A DNA stretch of 64,000 bases from Oceanococcus sp. HetDA_MAG_MS8 (GTDB lineage Bacteria > Pseudomonadota > Gammaproteobacteria > Nevskiales > Oceanococcaceae). Location: the NCBI GenBank assembly GCA_019192445.1, contig JAHCMK010000005.1, forward strand, positions 62,001 through 126,000. The letters are read 5' to 3'. The notes under the pieces are model-generated. The model was given only the letters and a program-made list of their open reading frames with translations. It did no database searches and was not told the DNA's origin. A program made the position numbers and the translations under genes. Positions 17,318-26,750 of the stretch are shown piece by piece (the first letter of the stretch is position 1; every line of letters begins with the position of its first letter).

Positions 17318-18205
17318 ATGAGTGCGTCGGATGCAGAGCGCTGGCTACAGCCTCTTTGGGTGACCCGCATTGCCATCGCCAGCGCCATCGCCTTGGCACT
17401 GCTCAAGGCTGCGGCAGCGATGTTTACGGGGTCCTTGGCCTTGCTGGGAAGCATGGCGGACTCCTTAATGGACGCCGTGGCGTCAACCGCGTTATTGCTG
17501 GCCATGATCTACGCAAGGAAGCCTCCGGATGCCCAGCACCGTTTTGGTCATGGACGTATAGAGCCACTGGCCTCTCTGGCACAGTCCGGACTCCTCACGG
17601 GGAGCGCAGTATTAGTGGCACTACACGCCATAGAACGCTTGTTTCGGCCACAGCCATTGCATCAGCCCGGATGGGCCGTGGCAGTGATGCTCCTTTCCAT
17701 CGTGTTGACCTTGGTGCTGGTCAGAGTGCAACGGCGGGCGGCTTCCGCCAGTGGTTCTGTTGCCGTGACAGCCGATGCCGCACATTACTTGGGCGATGTG
17801 GTGGTCAACGCAGGCATCGTGCTGGCCTTGCTGTGCAGCGCGGTGTGGGGCTGGGTGTGGATTGACCCCCTCGTAGGGCTGCTCGTGGCGATCTATTTGG
17901 GTTTCTTGGCTTGGACGGTCGCGCGTCTAGCCTTGGTGCAGTTGATGGATGAGGAACTGCCTGCGGATGAGCGGGCCGATCTGGAGGCGGTGCTGCAGGC
18001 CACACCAGGGGTGATGGGCTGGCATGACCTGCGCACCCGGCGCGCAGGTCCACAACGGTTTTTGCAAGTGCACTTAGAGGTGGCTGGCCACTTAAGCTTG
18101 GAACAAGCGCATGCGATTACCGCAGATGCGGCTCAACGCCTACAGGCACGCTTCCAGAGTTTGGATGTGGTCATTCATGCCGACCCCATTCCAACACGGC
18201 CCTGA
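17318..18205 (+). CDS. Cation diffusion facilitator, FieF-like
   Basis: A 295-residue metal-proton antiporter. Six membrane spans are followed by a cytoplasmic metal-binding domain. The transport-site residues are visible as SMADSLMD in helix 2 and DAAHYLGD in helix 5, and HRFGHGR in the loop is typical for zinc/iron exporters of the FieF branch. Only 11 bases separate its stop from that of the convergent DAHP synthase gene. Confidence 0.9.
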   Translation: MSASDAERWLQPLWVTRIAIASAIALALLKAAAAMFTGSLALLGSMADSLMDAVASTALLLAMIYARKPPDAQHRFGHGRIEPLASLAQSGLLTGSAVLVALHAIERLFRPQPLHQPGWAVAVMLLSIVLTLVLVRVQRRAASASGSVAVTADAAHYLGDVVVNAGIVLALLCSAVWGWVWIDPLVGLLVAIYLGFLAWTVARLALVQLMDEELPADERADLEAVLQATPGVMGWHDLRTRRAGPQRFLQVHLEVAGHLSLEQAHAITADAAQRLQARFQSLDVVIHADPIPTRP

Positions 18206-18216
18206 CACGCAGACCG

Positions 18217-19311
18217 CTAGGCTTTTTGCCTCAGTTCACGGCCCTGAGCCACGGCTTCGGCCAAATGATCGAGTAGCGCGGCGGAGTCATCCCAGCCCAG
18301 GCAGCCATCGGTGATGCTCTTGCCGTACTCCAATGCATCCGGAGAGTCGGTGCCGACCCGCATTTTCTGCGCCCCATGCTTGAGGTGGCTCTCAATCATC
18401 AGCGCAAACACACCGCTATGACCGGCGCGGATATTGCTCGCGATTTCTTTGACCACATCGACCTGGCGGGCAGGGTCTTTTTGGCTGTTACCGTGGCTGC
18501 AGTCCACCATGACACGATCGATGAGACCAGCCTCTTTAAGCACGCCACAAGCTTGGCTTACTGACTGAGCGTCGTAATTGGGTTCTAAGCCACCGCGGAG
18601 AATCAAGTGTCCATGGGGATTGCCTAGGGTCCGCACGATGGCCACATGCCCACTCTTGTGTACAGACAGGAAATGATGCGGATTGGCCGCCGCCTGAATA
18701 GCCGCGACCGCGACGCTGATGTTGCCCTCGGTGCCATTCTTGAAGCCAATAGGTGCGGAAATCCCCGAGGCTAGTTCGCGGTGAATCTGACTCTCGGTGG
18801 TGCGAGCGCCAATAGCGCCCCAGGAGACCAGGTCACCGATGTACTGCGGAGAGATGGTATCGAGAAATTCGCTTCCAGCCGGCAACCCCATTTTGTTGAT
18901 ATCAATGAGTAGCTGCCGGGCGATGCGTAACCCCTCGTCGATTTTGAAGCTTTGGTCCAGGTAGGGGTCATTAATCAGGCCCTTCCAGCCCACGGTGGTG
19001 CGCGGCTTCTCAAAGTACACGCGCATCACAATTTCCAGGTGCTGTGCGTGCTTTTCGCGCAAAGCCACCAAGCGCTGGGCGTACTCCAGCGCCGAACGGG
19101 GGTCGTGGATGGAACAAGGGCCAATCACCACCAGCAAACGATCATCCTGGCCGGAGAGGATGTTGCGCACATTCTGCCGGGTGCTTGCTACCAGATCTTC
19201 AATGGCTGAGCCCGAAATGGGGAAAAAGCGAATGAGGTGCTCAGGCGGTGGCAGGGTCACAACCTGGTCAATTCTTTCGTCGTCGGTCTTGCCGAGTTTG
19301 TCTACGCTCAT
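18217..19311 (-). CDS. 3-deoxy-7-phosphoheptulonate (DAHP) synthase, class I
   Basis: A 364-residue enzyme of the AroF/AroG/AroH type that condenses phosphoenolpyruvate and erythrose 4-phosphate, the first step of the shikimate pathway. GPCSIHD, KPRTTVGWKG and the metal-site region CSHGNSQKDP are all present. The ATG at 19311 gives a normal N-terminus (MSVDKLGKTDDERIDQV). Which of the three feedback types it belongs to cannot be told reliably from sequence, so no paralogue letter is given. Confidence 0.93.
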   Translation of the reverse strand: MSVDKLGKTDDERIDQVVTLPPPEHLIRFFPISGSAIEDLVASTRQNVRNILSGQDDRLLVVIGPCSIHDPRSALEYAQRLVALREKHAQHLEIVMRVYFEKPRTTVGWKGLINDPYLDQSFKIDEGLRIARQLLIDINKMGLPAGSEFLDTISPQYIGDLVSWGAIGARTTESQIHRELASGISAPIGFKNGTEGNISVAVAAIQAAANPHHFLSVHKSGHVAIVRTLGNPHGHLILRGGLEPNYDAQSVSQACGVLKEAGLIDRVMVDCSHGNSQKDPARQVDVVKEIASNIRAGHSGVFALMIESHLKHGAQKMRVGTDSPDALEYGKSITDGCLGWDDSAALLDHLAEAVAQGRELRQKA

Positions 19312-20008
19312 GGTCTGTATCTCTTGGCTGCGGCAGGGTGGCATTCATCAGAATCGACCATCCTTTCATTCGTCACCGCCTTTGGGGCGATGGTGATGGT
19401 CTGAGTGTAGTGCCGATGCCCGACTTTGTGGCCTAGCGAGATCGTCGGGTCTCGCCAGATGGCTCCCGCTCCTCGCCTCCTTCGCGACTCCCAGGAGCAA
19501 CACAGGGCTATTTAATGGTTCATCGCGGTTTAGCGGGATACTGGCTCAGGTCTGCAGAACTTGATGGCTTGAGCATTTACCCTCCTCGTAGGTCGGCAGC
19601 TGGGCTTAAGCCAGCTCTGTAGATGACAGACGGCGCCTCGTTGCTGCACTCGCGGCGTGGAGCGTGTTGGTCCGTTAGCGCCGCTGTTCCTCGCGCCGCT
19701 GCGCGGTGCCCTCCGGCGGCTTGTGCTTGATGTGGTCGGCTTGACGCGACGTCGTGTCGCGGCAAGCCTTAATCGGCCGTCCGTGGCCGATTGACCACAG
19801 TCGCGACAAGACGCCTACGGCGCTCGGAAATGCGGCCCTAACGGGCCAACACTCCAACCTGCCACCACCGGCTCTTCAGAATAGCCTCATCCTCAATCCT
19901 CAGATGCGTGATGTTGCTCCAATCAGAGCCAAGTGAGGCCGAGCTGCCGAGCAAAGGTCACCGGCTCAATCCGCAGTGTTCGGCGAAGAAGCATTTTTGT
20001 CCGCTGAC
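19312..20008. other. Non-coding stretch with palindromic element
   Basis: About 700 bases between the DAHP synthase start and the S46 peptidase stop. No open frame here has a credible protein pattern. The part at 19659-19855 is an unusual set of nested inverted repeats, listed separately. The promoter of the DAHP synthase gene must lie near its right-hand end (about 19312-19440), but I see no convincing boxes. Confidence 0.7.
19659..19855. repeat. Nested palindromic element with imperfect terminal inverted repeats
   Basis: The ends GGAGCGTGTTGGTCCGTTAG (left) and GGAGTGTTGGCCCGTTAGG (right, read in reverse complement) match imperfectly, and the arms stay partly complementary inward (TTCC, GCGCCG, GGCG, CTTGT). 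In the centre TGTGGTC (19731-19737) pairs with GACCACA (19793-19799), enclosing two perfect hairpins: 19738-19768 (GGCTTG/CGCGAC arms) and 19771-19792 (AATCGGCC ... GGCCGATT). The whole could fold as one long branched hairpin. It looks like a non-autonomous mobile or REP-like element; no transposase is adjacent. Confidence 0.6.
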
Positions 20009-22072
20009 TCAACGCAGCGTCATCTCGTCCAGCAAGAACTGTGCGTCGTAGACCGTCCGCAGGGTTTCCACAATGGCGGCCGCATGCACGGACACGGCCC
20101 GGTTGCGGCGCTCGTCAAACCAGAAGGCCCCGCCTAGAGAGTGGATGTTCCCGTCAAACACTAGCCCCACAATTTCGGCATGGCTGTTGATCACGGGTGA
20201 GCCGGAGTTGCCGCCAATGATGTCGTTGGTGCTCACAAAGTTGAAGGGGGTGCTCAGGTCCAAGTCTGCTTTGGCCTGATGCCAACTCTGCGGCAGAGCA
20301 AAAGGCTCTGCGCCGGTTTCGCGATTGAAGGCACCGCCAATGGCGGTAAAGGGCGCAATGGTTTTGCCCTTCTCCTCCCAGCCCCGCACCTGCCCATACG
20401 ACAGACGCAAGCTGAAGGTGGCATCCGGATACACGCTGGTGCCCAGCATGGCGAAGCGTGCGGCAGCAATCTTGCCGGCGTTCGCCGTCTCCACGGCTTT
20501 GACCTCATTGTCGTAGGTTTGGCGCAGGGCGCGGGCCGGCTCATCAATGAGCTTGGCCAAGACGATGAAGGGATCATCGCTGTTGGCGACGGCTTGGCCG
20601 CCATCGGCCCAGAGCGCTTTGCGGTACTTGAGCTGGCCCAGCTTGGTGTTTTGCACCAAGCGCTTGGCCACCGTTTCCGGAGAGTCTTTACCCAGCACCG
20701 CCTTCACCACCGGGTGATCTGGCGAGAGGTACTCCCGCAGTTTGGCCAACGAAAAGGACAGGGTCACTTCTTCGTACTCAGGGTAAATCGGCGCTTCGCT
20801 GAACAACTGCTGCTCCACGCGTGGCAGACGGGCCTCACTGAACTCCTCCAAACGCTCGGCGTTGGGCTTGGTACGCTCCTGTGCGCCACGCACCAGCGCC
20901 CGAGCATGATCGAAATAGGTGCTGGCGAAGCCGGAGCCCGCCTCCAGCATGCGATATTCCCAATAGATGTTGCGCAGGGTGGTTTGCGCCTGCTCGATTT
21001 GCTCCCAAGCATCGCCGTACAGCTTGCGGCGCTTGCGGGATTTTTTGACGTAGGCCTTCAGGCGCGCTTCTTCCCGGGCCTTAAAGGCAAAGACCTCCGG
21101 GTCTTGCAGCGCTTCCAGCATGCCTTTGCGGGCCTTAATGCCGTTTTCGATGCCGAAGAGGTCGCCCTGCGAGATGCGCGCCTGCTCGGCGCCTTCGGCT
21201 GCATAGCGGGTGAGATACCCCCGCCATTCACTGGCCAGCATCAAACGCTGGGGCAATTCCAGATCACGCTGGGTGGTCAACTGCGCCACGGTCAGACCGC
21301 GGCGCGTGGTACCAGGGTGGCCGGTAATGAAAACGGCTTCTCCGCCCTCAGCCCCTGCAGGCTGGATGGGAAAGTACTGCGCGATCGACGCCGGTTTGCC
21401 GTTGGCATACACCCGCAACAGGCCCATATCCAGGTTGTAGCGGGGAAAGTTGAAATTATCCGGATCTCCACCAAAGAAGGCGGTGGCCTGCTCTGGTGCG
21501 AATACCAATCGCACATCATCAAAGCGGTGGTATCGATACAGGTGATAGCGCCCGCCTTGGTACAGCTTGACCACCTCGCACTTGCCGCCCGCGGGGGCCT
21601 GCTCAGTACAGGCTGACTCAATCGCGGCAAGTTCGGCCTTTTCCGCCTTGGCAAAGGCTTCCTCTGTTTTGTCTTCGGTGGCCGCGTTCACCTCGGCCGT
21701 CACATCGCTGATCTCTTCCAGGCGACTGACGGACATTGCCGGACAGCGCAGCTCCTGTGCCGGCTCGCGGGCCAGGAAACCCTCGGCAATGTAATCCTGG
21801 TTTTTGCTGGACAACTGCTGCACGCAACGGCGCACACAGTGGTGATTGGTGAGTACCAAGCCCTGGCCGCTGACAAATGAGCCGGAGCAGCCATTCTCCA
21901 GCCGCACCGAGGACTGCATCAATTTGTCCACAAAAGCCTCGTCGGCACTAAAGCCGATCTCTTTTTGCATGGCCTTATTGGGCAGATTATCCAGGGTCCA
22001 CATGCCCTCGGCGGCCCACACAGATAAGGGCAGAAACAGTGATGCCAGCCCTATCAAGATCATTTTCATCAT
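20009..22072 (-). CDS. S46-family serine peptidase (DPP7/DPP11-like)
   Basis: A 687-residue secreted dipeptidyl-peptidase-type enzyme. Residues 1-21 are a signal peptide (ending VWAAE). GCSGSFVSGQGLVLTNHHCV contains the catalytic histidine (His77/His78 region), and GGNSGSPVIN near residue 620 contains the catalytic serine, as in chymotrypsin-fold S46 peptidases that remove dipeptides from peptide N-termini in the periplasm. Cys62 and Cys79 could form the usual disulfide near the active site. Two or three adjacent ATG codons are possible; 22072 follows GAGAA. It stands alone. Confidence 0.92.
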   Translation of the reverse strand: MMKMILIGLASLFLPLSVWAAEGMWTLDNLPNKAMQKEIGFSADEAFVDKLMQSSVRLENGCSGSFVSGQGLVLTNHHCVRRCVQQLSSKNQDYIAEGFLAREPAQELRCPAMSVSRLEEISDVTAEVNAATEDKTEEAFAKAEKAELAAIESACTEQAPAGGKCEVVKLYQGGRYHLYRYHRFDDVRLVFAPEQATAFFGGDPDNFNFPRYNLDMGLLRVYANGKPASIAQYFPIQPAGAEGGEAVFITGHPGTTRRGLTVAQLTTQRDLELPQRLMLASEWRGYLTRYAAEGAEQARISQGDLFGIENGIKARKGMLEALQDPEVFAFKAREEARLKAYVKKSRKRRKLYGDAWEQIEQAQTTLRNIYWEYRMLEAGSGFASTYFDHARALVRGAQERTKPNAERLEEFSEARLPRVEQQLFSEAPIYPEYEEVTLSFSLAKLREYLSPDHPVVKAVLGKDSPETVAKRLVQNTKLGQLKYRKALWADGGQAVANSDDPFIVLAKLIDEPARALRQTYDNEVKAVETANAGKIAAARFAMLGTSVYPDATFSLRLSYGQVRGWEEKGKTIAPFTAIGGAFNRETGAEPFALPQSWHQAKADLDLSTPFNFVSTNDIIGGNSGSPVINSHAEIVGLVFDGNIHSLGGAFWFDERRNRAVSVHAAAIVETLRTVYDAQFLLDEMTLR

Positions 22073-22264
22073 CGGTTCTCGTTTCATTGCTGTGTTCAAA
22101 CGGGGTTGCATGCAATTGTGCGCCAGCTAGTACCGAACTGGGTGACTATCCGCTCCTAAGGGGTCGCTTGGTGTACTGTCGGTAGGCGGATAACGACGCT
22201 GTGAGCGTCTTAGCGTGGCGACGATGCCGGAGGGTAACAACTCGGGCAGCCTGCAAGTCGTCTG

Positions 22265-22281
22265 GGCATGCTTGGCATGCC
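22265..22281 (+). promoter_or_regulatory. Perfect hairpin in the pyruvate carboxylase leader
   Basis: GGCATGC-TTG-GCATGCC is a perfect 7-base stem followed by TTTCGCTT, 70 bases in front of pyc. It might act as a weak terminator or attenuator. The remaining intergenic part (22073-22350) shows no clear promoter. Confidence 0.35.
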
Positions 22282-22350
22282 TTTCGCTTCAGCTAAGGGA
22301 CGAGGCTGATCCTCCATGTAGACAACAAGCGGTGTAGGGGAGCATGAGTG

Positions 22351-25300
22351 ATGACGATTAAGAAGATTCTGGTGGCCAATCGCGGCGAGATCGCCATTCG
22401 GGTGATGCGCGGGGCTGCCGAAATGGGCATTCGCACCGTGGCGGTTTATGCCTTTGAAGATCGCTTTGCTCTGCATCGCTTTAAGGCTGATGAGAGCTAC
22501 CAGCTCGGCCCGGCCGGCCGGCCCGTAGGCAGCTATCTAGACATTGATGCGGTAGTTCGCATTGCCGTTGAGGCCGGTGTGGATGCCATTCACCCCGGCT
22601 ACGGTTTTTTGTCAGAAAACCCCGACTTTGCTCAGGCCTGCGCCGACGCCGGTATTGCCTTTGTCGGGCCTAGCCCGGAGGTGCTGCGCACTCTCGGCGA
22701 TAAGGTCTCCGCGCGCGCGGTGGCCGAAGCCGCGCAGGTGCCGGTACTGCCCGCCTCGGCCGAGTTGCCGCGGGATATGGAGCAGGCTCAGGCCTTGGTC
22801 GACGCCGTGGGCTATCCGGTCATGCTCAAGGCCAGTTGGGGCGGTGGCGGGCGCGGCATGCGCCGGGTGATGGATGCCCCCAGCCTGGCCGCAGCCCTGG
22901 AGTCCTCCCGGCGTGAGTCCGGAGCGGCTTTTGGTAACGATGCCGTGTACGTGGAGAAACTGGTCCAGCGGGCCCGGCATGTGGAAGTGCAGGTGCTGGG
23001 CGACAAACAGGGCCAGTTGGTGCATTTGTTCGAGCGGGACTGCTCGGTGCAGCGCCGTAACCAAAAGGTGGTAGAGCAGGCGCCGGCCCCCTACCTGAGC
23101 CCGCAGCAGCGCGAAGAGCTCTGCGCTTCAGCCATCCGGCTCTGTGCCCATGTGGGCTATTCCCATGCGGGCACGGTGGAGTTTTTGCTGGACGACGACA
23201 CCGGCGAGTTTTACTTCATCGAAGTGAACCCCCGTATTCAGGTGGAGCACACGGTGACCGAGATGATCACCGGCGTGGATATCGTCAAGGCCCAGATTCT
23301 GGTCACCGAGGGGGCCTCCATTGGACTGCAGCCGCAGGGCAGCCGGCCCGGACTACCGACCCAGGATCAGATTGAGTTTCGCGGGCACGCCCTGCAATGC
23401 CGGGTGACCACCGAGGATCCCGAAGCCGACTTTGCCCCCGATCATGGGCGCCTACTGGCTTATCGCAGCCCGGCTGGTTTCGGGGTGCGTCTGGATGGTG
23501 GCACCGCTTATACCGGCGCTGTGATCACACCGCATTACGATTCCCTGCTCACCAAGGTGACGGCCTCGGCACCCACGCTGGGTACGGCCATTGCTCGTAT
23601 GGATCGGGCGCTACGCGAATTTCGCATTCGCGGTTTGGCCACCAACCTGCAGTTCTTGGAAAACGTGATTAATCACCCGCGGTTTCAGTCGGGTGAGGCC
23701 ACCACGCGTTTTATTGACGACACGCCGGAGCTCTTTGAGTTCCCCCAGCGCAAAGACCGGGCGACCAAGCTGCTGCGCTACATGGGCGAGGTTATCGTCA
23801 ACGGTCATCCGGAAATGCGCGATCGTTCGCATCCGCCGCTGCCCCTGGCCGAGCCCCGGTTGCCGCTGGTCGATACCCGTCAGGCCCCGCCGGATGGTTT
23901 GCGCCAGCGCCTGCAAGAGCTGGGCGCGGCAGAGTTCGGGCAATGGCTGCGCGCACAGCCGCAGGTCTTTGTTACCGACACCAGCCTGCGCGATGCCCAC
24001 CAATCCCTGTTTGCGACCCGTATGCGCAGCGCCGACATGCGCGCCATTGCACCGGCCTATGCCCGCCTGGCGCCGCAGCTGCTGTCGCTGGAATGTTGGG
24101 GCGGGGCTACCTTTGATGTGGCGCTGCGCTTTTTGCATGAATGCCCCTGGCAACGCCTGCGCGACCTGCGTGCGGCTATTCCCAATATCCCTTTCCAGAT
24201 GCTGCTGCGGGCTGCCAATGCCGTGGGCTACACCAATTACCCCGACAACGTGGTGCGTTATTTTGTGCAGCAGGCTGCGGCTAACGGCATCGATATTTTC
24301 CGCGTCTTCGATTCGCTGAACAACGTGGATAGCATGCGCGTGGCCATGGATGCGGTCATCGAATCCGGCGCCGTGTGCGAGGGCACCATTTGCTACACGG
24401 CCGATTTGTTTGATGCCAGCCGGCCCAAGTACACCCTGGAGTACTACGTGTCGCGGGCCAAGGCCCTGGAGGCCGCCGGCGCCCACATCATCGGCATCAA
24501 GGACATGGCCGGCATCTGCCGCCCCAAGGCCGCCAAGGCTTTGGTGGAGGCGCTCAAGCAAGAGGTGGGCTTGCCGCTGCACTTCCACACCCATGACACC
24601 TCCGGGCTGGGTGGGGCCAGCATCTTGGCCGCTATCGATGCCGGTTGCGATGCCGTTGACGGAGCCTTGGATAGCCTCTCGGGCCTGACGGCTCAGCCCA
24701 ATCTGGGCAGTGTGGTCGCCGCCTTGGAGCATTCGGAGCGGGCCACGGGCTTGCAGTCGGCCAAGCTGCGCCAGCTCTCCGATTATTTCGAGGATGTGCG
24801 CCGCTTCTATGCACCATTCGAGCCCGATATTCGCTCCGGCACCGCGGATGTGTATCGCCACGAAATGCCCGGCGGGCAGTACACCAATTTGCGTGAGCAG
24901 GCGCGCAGCATGGGGCTGGCCTCGCGCTGGACTGAAGTGGCGCAGGCCTATGCCGATGTGAACCAGTTGTTTGGCGACATTGTGAAGGTCACTCCCAGCT
25001 CCAAGGTGGTGGGGGATTTGGCTCTGCTGATGGTGGCGCGCGGCTGGACGCCGGAGCAGGTGGCCGACCCCGATGTGCCCATCGACTTCCCGGCTTCGGT
25101 GGTGGCCTTGTTCAAAGGCGACTTGGGCTTGCCCTCCGAGCCCTGGCCGGAGGCGCTGCAGCGCAAGGTGTTACAAGGCGAGGCGCCGCGTAGCCGGCGT
25201 CCCGGTGCGGATTTGCCCGAGGTGGACCTGGAAGCCGCCCGCGCCGAAGCGGCCGAGACCACCGGCGAGGCGGTGACGGATACCGACCTGGCCTCGTATC

Positions 25301-25809
25301 TGATGTATCCGCAAGTGTACAAGGACTTCGTGGCCCATCGGCAGCGCTACGGCGATGTAAGCGTTCTACCCACGCCCGCCTTCTTCTACGGTCCCACCGG
25401 CGAAGAAGAAGTGCATGTGGACATAGACCGCGGCAAGACCCTGCTCATCCGCCTATTGGGTCGCAATGACCAGGAAGAAGAGGGCATCAGCAAGCTCTTC
25501 TTCGAGCTCAACGGCCAATCTCGCATCGTGCGCGTGGCTCGCGCCGGCTCCGACAAGGTGGCGGAACGGCCCAAGGTCGACCCCAAAGACCCTGGCGATG
25601 TGGGCGCCCCCATGCCCGGCGTCGTCAGCAAGGTGCTGGTCAGCGAAGGCGATGTGGTGAAGCAAAACGAGCCTTTACTGGTTCTCGAAGCCATGAAGAT
25701 GGAAACCGTCGTCACCGCACCCTGCGCCGGTACCGTGCAAGAGCTCAGCGCTGGCGCTGGCAGCTTGGTGGAAGCGCGGGAACGCTTGCTGCGCTTGGTG
25801 CAGGATTAG
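22351..25809 (+). CDS. pyc: Pyruvate carboxylase, single-chain
   Basis: A 1152-residue biotin enzyme that makes oxaloacetate from pyruvate, bicarbonate and ATP. The biotin carboxylase domain occupies about residues 1-455 (KILVANRGEIAIRVMRGA start; EVNPRIQVEHTVTE active-site stretch). The carboxyltransferase domain begins near 540 with DTSLRDAHQS. The biotinyl domain ends the protein, with the biotin lysine in LEAMKMETV near residue 1114. The ATG at 22351 lies 8 bases after GGGGAG; a GTG one codon earlier is possible. Full length for the family. Many enteric relatives rely on PEP carboxylase instead, so this fits gluconeogenic growth on organic or amino acids. Confidence 0.95.
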   Translation: MTIKKILVANRGEIAIRVMRGAAEMGIRTVAVYAFEDRFALHRFKADESYQLGPAGRPVGSYLDIDAVVRIAVEAGVDAIHPGYGFLSENPDFAQACADAGIAFVGPSPEVLRTLGDKVSARAVAEAAQVPVLPASAELPRDMEQAQALVDAVGYPVMLKASWGGGGRGMRRVMDAPSLAAALESSRRESGAAFGNDAVYVEKLVQRARHVEVQVLGDKQGQLVHLFERDCSVQRRNQKVVEQAPAPYLSPQQREELCASAIRLCAHVGYSHAGTVEFLLDDDTGEFYFIEVNPRIQVEHTVTEMITGVDIVKAQILVTEGASIGLQPQGSRPGLPTQDQIEFRGHALQCRVTTEDPEADFAPDHGRLLAYRSPAGFGVRLDGGTAYTGAVITPHYDSLLTKVTASAPTLGTAIARMDRALREFRIRGLATNLQFLENVINHPRFQSGEATTRFIDDTPELFEFPQRKDRATKLLRYMGEVIVNGHPEMRDRSHPPLPLAEPRLPLVDTRQAPPDGLRQRLQELGAAEFGQWLRAQPQVFVTDTSLRDAHQSLFATRMRSADMRAIAPAYARLAPQLLSLECWGGATFDVALRFLHECPWQRLRDLRAAIPNIPFQMLLRAANAVGYTNYPDNVVRYFVQQAAANGIDIFRVFDSLNNVDSMRVAMDAVIESGAVCEGTICYTADLFDASRPKYTLEYYVSRAKALEAAGAHIIGIKDMAGICRPKAAKALVEALKQEVGLPLHFHTHDTSGLGGASILAAIDAGCDAVDGALDSLSGLTAQPNLGSVVAALEHSERATGLQSAKLRQLSDYFEDVRRFYAPFEPDIRSGTADVYRHEMPGGQYTNLREQARSMGLASRWTEVAQAYADVNQLFGDIVKVTPSSKVVGDLALLMVARGWTPEQVADPDVPIDFPASVVALFKGDLGLPSEPWPEALQRKVLQGEAPRSRRPGADLPEVDLEAARAEAAETTGEAVTDTDLASYLMYPQVYKDFVAHRQRYGDVSVLPTPAFFYGPTGEEEVHVDIDRGKTLLIRLLGRNDQEEEGISKLFFELNGQSRIVRVARAGSDKVAERPKVDPKDPGDVGAPMPGVVSKVLVSEGDVVKQNEPLLVLEAMKMETVVTAPCAGTVQELSAGAGSLVEARERLLRLVQD

Positions 25810-25843
25810 GCCTTGGCAGCGCTCCTGAGGTTGGGGTCTTGGT

Positions 25844-25861
25844 CGCAGATTGACGCAGATT
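25844..25861 (+). repeat. Dispersed CGCAGATT repeat, copy 1
   Basis: CGCAGATTGACGCAGATT, identical to copy 2 at 26010-26027; the same words occur in reverse orientation in the larger repeats at 26202 and 27226. Confidence 0.7.
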
Positions 25862-26009
25862 GTTTTGGAGCCAAGCTTCTATCGGGTGCGGACCATGAGG
25901 CCTTAGTTCCCGAGGGGTGTGATGGTTTCGCCGAGATCTATGTGGGCCCGCGAGCCTGCGGCCACACGCTCGCAAGAGCAGTTGTGCCAATGCGATGCCG
26001 GAGTGTCGC

Positions 26010-26027
26010 CGCAGATTGACGCAGATT
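26010..26027 (+). repeat. Dispersed CGCAGATT repeat, copy 2
   Basis: Identical 18 bases to copy 1, 166 bases further on. Confidence 0.7.
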
Positions 26028-26201
26028 CCTGCAGGGGCGAAAGCTTGCAACGCTGAGGCGAGGCTGCTGTGGAATTTGGGGCTGGCTAAGTCCGCTCAAG
26101 TCTGCATGGAGGCGGAAACTCGCTCTCAAGGGAGCGGCTCCATAGGTATGAGCCGCCACTTGGATCAACTGTTCATGAGCACCCTTCGCGACACAGCAGC
26201 C

Positions 26202-26285
26202 GTACGCCGTGCATTGATCAAAGGGAATCAGTATCAGGTGCCACCTACTAATCTGCGTTCATCTGCGCCAATCTGCGGCAAAAAA
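26202..26285 (+). repeat. 84-base direct repeat, left copy
   Basis: Aligns without gaps to 27226-27309, with 14 mismatches concentrated in the first half. The last part (CAGGTGCCACC, then ATCTGCGTTCATCTGCGCC and GGCAAAAAA) is almost identical. The two copies enclose the toxin-antitoxin pair. The right half is the reverse complement of the dispersed CGCAGATT repeat. Confidence 0.85.
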
Positions 26286-26467
26286 TGCATCTTTAACGCG
26301 AGCTATGAGCTGCGCAGATCATAATGTTCAAAGCGCAAGCCGCCATGAACGGTACTGCGGAGAACTCCTCTAGTTGCTGCCGCAGATGGGTACGGACTCG
26401 AACACATCAGAGTTTTAACGGCAAAGCCTTCAGTCAAAGCAATAATCTTTAGAGGCTGCAGAGCGGC

Positions 26468-26497
26468 TTGTGTGACGCGCATGCAGGTCACTAAAAT
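26468..26497 (+). promoter_or_regulatory. Promoter of the phd/vapC-type pair
   Basis: TTGTGT at 26468-26473 and TAAAAT at 26492-26497, separated by 18 bases, directly in front of the operator palindrome. Confidence 0.6.
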
Positions 26498-26519
26498 GAC
26501 CATAGTCATGACTATGGTC
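26498..26519. promoter_or_regulatory. Perfect 22-base palindrome, probable antitoxin operator
   Basis: GACCATAGTCA/TGACTATGGTC is a perfect palindrome just downstream of the -10 box and 6 bases before the antitoxin start. This is where Phd-family antitoxins bind to repress their own operon (known for the family; inferred here). Confidence 0.7.
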
Positions 26520-26525
26520 TCTTTG

Positions 26526-26750
26526 ATGGAAATTTCGGCAACACAGTTCAAGGCGAAGTGTCTGAGGCTCATGGATGAGGTGGCTCAGTCAGGAGAGCCT
26601 TTGGTGATTACCAAACACGGTAAACCTATCGTCACGGTCACGGCTGCAAAGCCAGTTCCAAAGCCGTTATTCGGTGCCGACGCGGGCTCCATCGACATTG
26701 TCGGAGATATTCTTCAGCCGATTCCTACGCAATGGGATGCGGCGCGGTGA
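26526..26750 (+). CDS. Phd/YefM-family antitoxin
   Basis: A 74-residue protein beginning MEISATQFKAKCLRLMDEV, the classical Phd/YefM DNA-binding fold, followed by GEPLVITKHGKPIVTV. The C-terminal part (about 48-74) would wrap the toxin. The ATG at 26526 matches family N-termini; in-frame starts at 26514 and 26472 would lie in the operator or the promoter. It overlaps the toxin gene by 4 bases (GTGA), which fixes the pairing. It should bind the 26498-26519 palindrome. Confidence 0.85.
   Translation: MEISATQFKAKCLRLMDEVAQSGEPLVITKHGKPIVTVTAAKPVPKPLFGADAGSIDIVGDILQPIPTQWDAAR

Larger units (their letters stand above)
25810..26467. other. Repeat-rich non-coding stretch before the toxin-antitoxin pair
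   Basis: About 660 bases without a credible gene. An open frame at 25995-26324 translates to sequence with no pattern and includes the repeats, so it is not called. The stretch carries three copies of the CAGATT-type repeat (listed separately). Confidence 0.65.

Noticed and set aside
19731-19799. tRNA-like cloverleaf
   Set aside because: The nested hairpins lack a conserved T-loop, anticodon loop and acceptor end.
20279-21616. Long open frame on the plus strand opposite the S46 peptidase gene
   Set aside because: It is the antisense shadow of a well-supported secreted peptidase gene; its translation has no motif.
23611-24861. 416-codon open frame opposite pyruvate carboxylase
   Set aside because: High GC lengthens antisense frames; the plus-strand gene is certain.
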